A model generated the notes under the pieces. The model ran no database searches. It was given only the letters and a program-made list of their open reading frames with translations, and was not told the DNA's origin. This document shows positions 5,697 to 9,292 of a stretch of DNA of 9,292 nt, piece after piece. Position 1 is the first letter of the stretch, and every line of letters begins with the position of its first letter. The DNA comes from an uncultured Blautia sp. (GTDB lineage: Bacteria > Bacillota > Clostridia > Lachnospirales > Lachnospiraceae). Location of the stretch: contig CAKROE010000088.1 of NCBI GenBank assembly GCA_934371915.1, positions 1-9,292 of the forward strand, written 5' to 3'. A program made the translations under genes and the position numbers.

Positions 5697-6116
5697 ATGG
5701 CAATATCACAGGATGAGACATTAAAAGGAAATGAAAAAATAGAAGAGGCAATTCTGGAACTGCAAAACGAAATTTCGCAGGAAATGCTGGCACATGTACT
5801 TACGGTTATCCGGCGGAGAATGAACGAAAACGGACAGGTGATCGTTGCCGTGGAGATGAATCCCGGAAATTCTCAGATGGCAGTAAAAAGTGTCCGGACT
5901 GAAGATGGAAAGTGTTGGTGGTATGCATTTACCAGTTTTGATGAGGAAATGAAAGGTCCGGAATCGGTGAAATCCACTTTTTTGACAGATATAGGGAAAT
6001 TGTTTGATGCAGCAATGACCGTTCCGGAAATCGAGGGTGTGATTCTGAATCCGTGGAATCGTACGCTCATGCTTGATAAGCAACTGATCCGAATCATCAA
6101 ACCGGAAAATAAGTAA
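5697..6116 (+). CDS. SseB N-terminal domain family protein
   Basis: This 139-aa cytoplasmic protein carries an SseB-type N-terminal domain (PF07179-like). The tell-tale part is the C-terminal half: WYAFTSFDEEMKG, then STFLTDIGKLFDAAM, then EIEGVILNPWNRTLMLDKQLI, where the VxNPW...LDK pattern is typical. Members of this family in Gram-positives are small accessory proteins of unknown function; the enterobacterial SseB role in type III secretion should not be transferred here. The first 35 residues are charged and probably helical. The second SseB domain is absent. ATG 5697 is chosen because AGAGGAGA at 5683-5690 is ideally placed; the upstream in-frame ATG at 5664 lies on the predicted transcription start. 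Monocistronic, ended by a strong terminator. Confidence 0.8.
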   Translation: MAISQDETLKGNEKIEEAILELQNEISQEMLAHVLTVIRRRMNENGQVIVAVEMNPGNSQMAVKSVRTEDGKCWWYAFTSFDEEMKGPESVKSTFLTDIGKLFDAAMTVPEIEGVILNPWNRTLMLDKQLIRIIKPENK

Positions 6117-6126
6117 ATGATTATGT

Positions 6127-6168
6127 AAAAGGCAGTGAACTACATGAAGTAGCGACACTGCCTTTTTT
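6127..6168 (+). terminator. Rho-independent terminator after the SseB-domain gene
   Basis: AAAAGGCAGTG (6127-6137) pairs perfectly with CACTGCCTTTT (6156-6166), and an inner stem CTAC/GTAG (6140-6143 with 6149-6152) closes the loop. A run of six T follows the GC stem. The A-run on the left means it could also stop leftward transcription. Confidence 0.9.
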
Positions 6169-6256
6169 ATGTATTATTTCAGTTTTTCTTTTTCGGAATT
6201 AAGAAGATAAATTTCATAGCAAAAAATCCCCCTGCTCTATCTGGAAGTGCAGACTT

Positions 6257-6285
6257 TTGCACACCCATATATGGCATACTATACC
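6257..6285 (+). promoter_or_regulatory. Possible promoter of the microprotein/EF-hand cluster
   Basis: TTGCAC (6257-6262) and TATACC (6280-6285) have a 17-bp spacer. The spacer holds the 10-bp palindrome CCATATATGG (6265-6274), and the -35 overlaps a GTGCA/TGCAC inverted repeat (6247-6251, 6258-6262), which could be regulatory. The -10 is imperfect, so the call is tentative. Confidence 0.35.
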
Positions 6286-6359
6286 TGACAGTTGAAAAGA
6301 CCTTAAAAATCACAGAAACAGACAATAGAGATATTTTCAGAAAGGGCAGGGTAAATGGT

Positions 6360-6461
6360 ATGAAGGGATATTTTGTTACGGATGGTTACATGGGAATGGT
6401 TGATGGAGTGTACCGTTTATTTGCGGATGAATCTGATTATTATGAATATATGAACGATTAG
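6360..6461 (+). CDS. Conserved-looking 33-aa microprotein
   Basis: A short gene with GGGCAGGG at 6344-6351 placed 8 nt before ATG 6360. The product has 33 residues and is acidic and aromatic: it begins MKGYFVTDGYMGMVDGVY, followed by RLFADESDYYEYMND. It has no membrane segment. The Gly-Tyr-Met-Gly and Val-Asp-Gly turns look like a small beta sheet, followed by an acidic helix. I recall very similar tiny proteins (MKGY-..-GYMG-VDG-Y-LF-SESDYYEY) scattered through Lachnospiraceae genomes annotated as hypothetical; this is memory, not a search. Function unknown. It precedes the EF-hand gene by 51 bp in the same direction and may share its transcript. Confidence 0.6.
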   Translation: MKGYFVTDGYMGMVDGVYRLFADESDYYEYMND

Positions 6462-6481
6462 GTTGCTGTAAGCGGAGCAAC
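6462..6481 (+). other. Small hairpin between microprotein and EF-hand genes
   Basis: GTTGCT (6462-6467) pairs with AGCAAC (6476-6481) around an 8-nt loop, directly after the microprotein stop codon. No T-run follows, so full termination is unlikely; it could trim or stabilise the upstream RNA. Confidence 0.3.
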
Positions 6482-6512
6482 AGTGATATGATCAGGAAAG
6501 AGGTGGAAACTT

Positions 6513-6743
6513 ATGAGAGGAATATTTGGCGGTATGTTCGATTTTAACCATGACGGTAAAATGAGTGCACTGGAAAGCGCAGTGGAGTTTATGTATCTGG
6601 ATGATCTTATAGCGGGGGATGAAGCAAAAACAGAGCTGGAACTGTCAGGGCTCGATCCGGAGGCACTTGAATTTATGGATGCGGAAGAACGACGCGAAAC
6701 ACTGCGAAATGCGGGACTTGATCCAGATGAATATGACTTCTGA
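6513..6743 (+). CDS. Single EF-hand, acidic 76-aa protein
   Basis: The N-terminus carries one canonical EF-hand loop, DFNHDGKMSALE at residues 10-21, with Asp1, Asn3, Asp5, Gly6, a hydrophobic residue at 8 and Glu12 all in place, so calcium or a similar divalent metal is the probable ligand. The remainder is strongly acidic and contains two imperfect copies of a Gly-Leu-Asp-Pro motif: SGLDPEALEFMD and AGLDPDEYDF. There is no signal peptide or anchor, so it should be cytoplasmic. Short proteins with an EF-hand plus GLDPD(E/D)YDF tails occur widely in Clostridia as hypotheticals, as far as I recall; the role is unknown. The start has AGAGGTGG at 6499-6505. The wHTH gene follows 50 bp later on the same strand. 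Confidence 0.75.
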   Translation: MRGIFGGMFDFNHDGKMSALESAVEFMYLDDLIAGDEAKTELELSGLDPEALEFMDAEERRETLRNAGLDPDEYDF

Positions 6744-6793
6744 GAAAAGATCCCGACAGAAAAATTATAAAAAGTGAAAGTAAGGAGTTACGT

Positions 6794-7666
6794 ATGACAA
6801 AGAAAGAAGAAATACTTGCATATTGCATAAAAGAAAACAGGAAACTGACAGCAAAAGATATTCTCAGCGCTTTATATCCGGGGAAACCTCAGCCGTATAT
6901 TAATACACAGATCAATGAATTGATAGCAGAGAGAAAACTGGTCCGGGAAGAGACCAGACCTTATACGGTGCATGTTCCGGCGCCTGATGAAGAAATCGGA
7001 GAAATTGTGGATCATTCGAGGAGCGTGAGAAATACGGGCAGTGTGCCGGGAGAACACAAAATACGGGGAGCAAAAAGAGCAGATGTGTTTCGTCCGTGCT
7101 CAGAGGAAGTGGAAAAATATCTGTCGGGCTGGAATGAACTGGAAAACTATACTTTGCAGGAACGGGCGTTGAATAAGCTTTTCTTTCAGACTTATCCATA
7201 CAACACAGAAATCGAAGATGTTCTGGTAAAAGTTTCCGTGCTGAATGATTTTTACAGCACACAGATATTTTCAGTATATCCGGTTGCAAAACATATTTTA
7301 AATTTACATATAGATGAACGACTGGCAGCAGGAGATGTTACACTGGTAAATGAGATTGCATCGGTAACAATGGAAAGTGGTGTGGAGAAACACTTCTATT
7401 CTTTTGCAACAAAATACTGCAGTCATCATCAGCCGGAAAAATATGCGATTTTTGACAGCTATGTGGAGAAAGTACTGAAGTATTTTCGAAATGTGGACGG
7501 CTTCAGTGAATTTTCGGATTTCGAACTCAAAGATTATGCAATATTCAGCAGAGTGCTGGACGATTTTCGCAAATTTTATGACCTTAAACAATATGATCTA
7601 AAGCATCTGGATCGTTATCTGTGGCAGCTTGGCAAGGATAAATTTCCGAAAAAATACTATAAGTAG
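6794..7666 (+). CDS. Winged-helix protein with unknown C-terminal domain
   Basis: I do not recognise a named family. The 290-aa protein has an N-terminal winged-helix-like domain (about 1-51: ILAYCIKENRKLTAKDIL, then a recognition-helix-like YINTQINELIAERKLV). A polar, Pro/Arg-rich linker follows (52-100), then an all-helical domain of about 190 aa. Conspicuous motifs there are VLNDFYSTQIFSVYPVAKHI (149-168), YSFATKYCSHHQPEKYAIFDSYV (202-224) and DRYLWQLG (273-280). The latter two resemble motifs I associate with OGG-fold/HhH-type DNA glycosylase-like hypotheticals, with Asp221 a conceivable catalytic residue, but this is weak inference. No membrane segments. The start is secure: AAGGAG at 6782-6787, six bases before ATG. 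It may be co-transcribed with the EF-hand gene. Confidence 0.7.
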   Translation: MTKKEEILAYCIKENRKLTAKDILSALYPGKPQPYINTQINELIAERKLVREETRPYTVHVPAPDEEIGEIVDHSRSVRNTGSVPGEHKIRGAKRADVFRPCSEEVEKYLSGWNELENYTLQERALNKLFFQTYPYNTEIEDVLVKVSVLNDFYSTQIFSVYPVAKHILNLHIDERLAAGDVTLVNEIASVTMESGVEKHFYSFATKYCSHHQPEKYAIFDSYVEKVLKYFRNVDGFSEFSDFELKDYAIFSRVLDDFRKFYDLKQYDLKHLDRYLWQLGKDKFPKKYYK

Positions 7667-7694
7667 AATACCTTTATAAAATCTGCCCCTTTGC

Positions 7695-7723
7695 TTGCTT
7701 TTATCTGCCGGACGGGCTATACT
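7695..7723 (+). promoter_or_regulatory. Promoter of the NifX-FKBP fusion gene
   Basis: TTGCTT (7695-7700) and TATACT (7718-7723) are exactly 17 bp apart. The predicted start near 7730 leaves a leader of about 33 nt with GGGAGGA at 7749-7755. Confidence 0.75.
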
Positions 7724-7762
7724 GGTCAGATAGACTATTGTGAGAAATGGGAGGATTTTTAC

Positions 7763-8611
7763 ATGAAAATCGCAGTAACTTACGACAATGGTAATGTTTT
7801 TCAGCATTTCGGAAAGACAGAAGCCTTTAAAGTTTATGAAGTAGAGGATAAGAAGATTATTTCAAGTGAAGTGATCAGTTCTAACGGAACAGGACATGGT
7901 GCGCTGGCAGGACTTCTTGCAGAGCAGGGCGTGAATGTCCTGATCTGTGGCGGTATCGGCGGTGGTGCGCAGGCTGCACTTACCGAAGCAGGAATCGAGC
8001 TTTGCGCCGGAGCAAAAGGTAATGTGGATGAAGCAGTTGAAGCATATCTGAAGGGCGAACTGGTTTCTTCCGGAGTAAATTGTGATCATCACCACCATGA
8101 AGAAGGTCACTCCTGTGGAGATCATGGGGAAGGTCACTCCTGTGGGAGCAGCTGTGGCGGATGCGGTGCAAAAACTACTCTGACCGGACGAAATGTAGGC
8201 AAAACATGCCGCACACACTATAAAGGAACTTTCAACGATGGAACACAGTTTGACTCTTCTTATGACCGTGGTCAGCCGCTTGAATTTGTCTGTGGGGCAG
8301 GACAGATGATCAAAGGATTTGATGCGGCAGTTGCAGATATGGAGATCGGAGAAATCAAAGAAATCCATCTGATGCCGGAAGAAGCATATGGACAGCCGGA
8401 TCCAAATGCAATCTTTACCATTGAGATCGCGCAGCTTCCGGGTGCAGAAGGACTTACTGTTGGACAGCAGGTATATCTTTCCAATCAGTATGGACAGCCA
8501 TTCCCGGTAAAAGTAACTGCAAAAGATGAGACAAATATTACTTTCGATGCCAACCATGAGATGGCAGGTAAGGAACTGAACTTCAAGATTGAACTTGTCG
8601 AAGTAAAATAA
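7763..8611 (+). CDS. NifX/NifB-like domain fused to SlyD-type FKBP prolyl isomerase
   Basis: The 282-aa cytoplasmic protein has three parts. Residues 1-100 form a dinitrogenase iron-molybdenum cofactor (NifX/NifB C-terminal) type fold: KIAVTYDNGNVFQHFGKTEAF, GHGALAGLLAEQGVNVLICGGIGGGAQAAL, and a C-terminal helix. Residues 106-134 are a His/Cys-rich linker (Cys107, HHHH 109-112, His116, Cys118, His121, His125, Cys127, Cys131, Cys134) with a duplicated EGHSCG unit, very probably metal binding. Residues 140-282 are an FKBP-type peptidyl-prolyl isomerase of SlyD layout: HYKGTFNDGTQFDSSYDRGQPLEF, the active-site GQMIKGFDAAV, PEEAYG, and an insert-in-flap region before the C-terminal strands. SlyD proteins normally carry their metal-binding tail at the C-terminus; here it sits between domains. 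A metal-cofactor chaperone is inferred. Start ATG 7763, with GGGAGGA at good spacing. Confidence 0.9.
   Translation: MKIAVTYDNGNVFQHFGKTEAFKVYEVEDKKIISSEVISSNGTGHGALAGLLAEQGVNVLICGGIGGGAQAALTEAGIELCAGAKGNVDEAVEAYLKGELVSSGVNCDHHHHEEGHSCGDHGEGHSCGSSCGGCGAKTTLTGRNVGKTCRTHYKGTFNDGTQFDSSYDRGQPLEFVCGAGQMIKGFDAAVADMEIGEIKEIHLMPEEAYGQPDPNAIFTIEIAQLPGAEGLTVGQQVYLSNQYGQPFPVKVTAKDETNITFDANHEMAGKELNFKIELVEVK
8102..8145 (+). repeat. 17-bp direct repeat in the metal-binding linker
   Basis: GAAGGTCACTCCTGTGG occurs at 8102-8118 and again at 8129-8145, an in-frame 27-bp offset. It encodes the duplicated Glu-Gly-His-Ser-Cys-Gly unit of the His/Cys linker, so the linker probably grew by tandem duplication. 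Confidence 0.9.
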
Positions 8612-8694
8612 TCAGCCTGAGACAGAAACATGGCGCGGTTTTTGTCATATAATGTCGAACTGTTTTTATGGACGGAAAGACCATAACGTGCTAC

Positions 8695-8748
8695 CATTAA
8701 AGAAATAAAGTTGTAACAATTCTACAGAGCATATCTTTTTCTTTAATG
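8695..8748. repeat. 11-bp perfect inverted repeat with 32-bp centre
   Basis: CATTAAAGAAA (8695-8705) is the exact reverse complement of TTTCTTTAATG (8738-8748). The 32-nt centre has a small inner symmetry (TTGT/ACAA at 8711-8719). It could be a large hairpin or the paired ends of a small relic element. No flanking target duplication is apparent. Confidence 0.5.
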
Positions 8749-8860
8749 AGCAAGAGACTCATGTCTGACATTCAAAGACCGTTCTGGTTGATAAGGGAAA
8801 TCTCCATGTTTCAGTCAATATTGTTGGATGGATTTCCACAGGAAACAAAATATGTACGAA

Positions 8861-8897
8861 AGAAAAAGACCAGAGCGAGAAGTTCTGGCCTTTTTCT
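8861..8897. terminator. Bidirectional terminator-like hairpin
   Basis: AGAAAAAGACCAGA (8861-8874) pairs with TCTGGCCTTTTTCT (8884-8897) with one A-C mismatch around a 9-nt loop. The CCAGA/TCTGG core followed by five T fits an intrinsic terminator on the plus strand, and the A-run on the left gives the same on the minus strand. No gene ends directly at it, so it may insulate the LacI-family gene from upstream transcription. Confidence 0.7.
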
Positions 8898-8963
8898 GTA
8901 GAGGGTATTCCGTGAGGTGCTTTGCCATGAAGATGATAATATACAGAGACATGCAGAATCTCG

Positions 8964-8993
8964 TTGCATTGTTGATGGAGTGAAGATTATAAT
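8964..8993 (+). promoter_or_regulatory. Promoter of the LacI-family regulator gene
   Basis: TTGCAT (8964-8969) and a perfect TATAAT (8988-8993) are separated by 18 bp. The expected start near 9000 gives a leader of about 105 nt before ATG 9106. Confidence 0.65.
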
Positions 8994-9105
8994 GAGGTAA
9001 ATGGTAATTATCCGGCAGGTAGTAACTGTGAGGATGCTGACTCCAGACAGACCCTGCATACATTACAGGAAAAACGAAAGAGCGGTCAGAAAGGCGCGTG
9101 ACAGA

Positions 9106-9292
9106 ATGAATATCAATGAAATTGCGAAACTGGCGGGAGTATCCAGAGCGACGGTTTCCCGCTATCTGAATGACGGTTATGTCAGTGAGGAAAAAAAGGA
9201 GATCATTAAAAAGGTGATTGAGGAGACCGGCTACCAGCCTTCTGCACAGGCGCAAACACTCCGCACAAAAAAGACGAGTCTGATCGGTGTGA
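9106..9292 (+). CDS. LacI-family transcriptional regulator (partial, N-terminal)
   Basis: The first 62 residues run off the right edge. They are a textbook LacI-type DNA-binding domain: INEIAKLAGVSRATVSRYLNDGYVS forms the helix-turn-helix, EEKKEIIKKVIEETGYQPSAQAQTLRT the third helix and hinge helix, and KKTSLIGV begins the periplasmic-binding-protein-like effector domain. The full protein should be about 330 aa, a cytoplasmic, sugar-responsive repressor that usually controls an adjacent carbohydrate-use operon; the effector cannot be told here. I recall the same N-terminus in Lachnospiraceae regulators of sucrose/fructoside operons, which is only suggestive. The frame is open back to an ATG at 9001, but that lies at the predicted transcription start and adds 35 unrelated residues. 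ATG 9106 is preferred, with AAAGG at 9090-9094 at rather long spacing. Confidence 0.9.
   Translation, partial: MNINEIAKLAGVSRATVSRYLNDGYVSEEKKEIIKKVIEETGYQPSAQAQTLRTKKTSLIGV

Larger units (their letters stand above)
8612..9105. other. 494-bp non-coding stretch upstream of the LacI-family gene
   Basis: I see no convincing gene here on either strand. A weak hairpin just after the fusion gene (GACAGAAAC 8621-8629 with GTTTTTGTC 8638-8646, one G-T pair) may be its terminator. Further structures are the inverted repeat at 8695-8748, the bidirectional terminator-like hairpin at 8861-8897 and the promoter at 8964-8993. The remainder looks like relic or regulatory DNA. Confidence 0.6.

Noticed and set aside
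7862..8557. 231-aa open frame on the minus strand
   Set aside because: It lies entirely antisense to the NifX-FKBP fusion, whose domains are unambiguous; a shadow of codon bias.
8648..8653. TATAAT after the fusion gene as a promoter
   Set aside because: No -35 element at 16-18 bp and no gene start downstream.
8806..8901. 31-aa frame beginning ATG 8806, ending at the terminator-like hairpin
   Set aside because: No Shine-Dalgarno, and its 3' half is the hairpin itself; likely chance.
9001..9105. 35-residue N-terminal extension of the LacI-family protein from ATG 9001
   Set aside because: It begins at the predicted transcription start with no usable ribosome site, and LacI proteins begin at the helix-turn-helix as they do from ATG 9106.
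8815..9255. 146-aa open frame on the minus strand
   Set aside because: It runs antisense through the LacI DNA-binding domain and the hairpin, with no ribosome site or recognisable domain.

Overview
The window looks like chromosome from a Gram-positive gut Clostridia bacterium, most likely a Lachnospiraceae (Blautia/Ruminococcus/Dorea-like) species. I infer this from AT-rich DNA, strong GGAGG-type ribosome binding sites, sigma-A promoters, a Firmicutes-type LexA box, and gene families familiar from that group. I see no rRNA, tRNA, CRISPR array, prophage or insertion sequence. Most of it is housekeeping DNA with several small, poorly known genes.

Layout. Positions 1-444 hold the 3' end of an MFS transporter gene, a translationally coupled 72-aa unknown protein and a perfect hairpin. 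Positions 529-1095 hold a promoter flanked by two inverted pairs of a 10-12 bp repeat. It is followed by a possible 76-aa membrane protein with an excellent Shine-Dalgarno sequence but an ATT where the start codon should be, and then a 71-aa ORF ending in a 21-bp tandem repeat (Lys-Val-Asp-Ile heptads). Positions 1122-2324 encode peptidase T. Converging on it and overlapping its tail is a leftward two-gene unit (4627 to 2272): a radical SAM protein of the DNA modification/repair type with a helix-hairpin-helix motif, followed 4 nt later by its usual partner, a DUF4130-type protein. Upstream of that, also leftward, is an alpha/beta hydrolase gene (5511-4729) with its own promoter.

Divergent from the hydrolase is an SseB-domain protein gene (5697-6116) with a strong terminator. 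A rightward cluster follows: a 33-aa microprotein (6360-6461), a single EF-hand protein (6513-6743), and a winged-helix protein with an unrecognised C-terminal domain (6794-7666). Next, from its own promoter, comes a three-part fusion (7763-8611): a NifX/NifB-like cofactor domain, a His/Cys-rich metal-binding linker and a SlyD-like FKBP prolyl isomerase. After a 494-bp non-coding stretch with two inverted repeats, the window ends in the start of a LacI-family regulator gene (9106 to the end).

The most interesting signal is at the radical SAM operon. The promoter (TTGCAT, 17 bp, TATAAT, minus strand) carries a 13/14 match to the Firmicutes LexA (SOS) box exactly in its spacer. A second LexA-like box lies 31 bp upstream, centre to centre. 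The predicted transcription start falls on the A of the start codon. This suggests a DNA-damage-inducible, possibly leaderless, DNA repair/modification operon of unknown chemistry. Other points worth a second look are the metal-linker fusion protein, the four-repeat promoter at 529-606 and the candidate ATT start.
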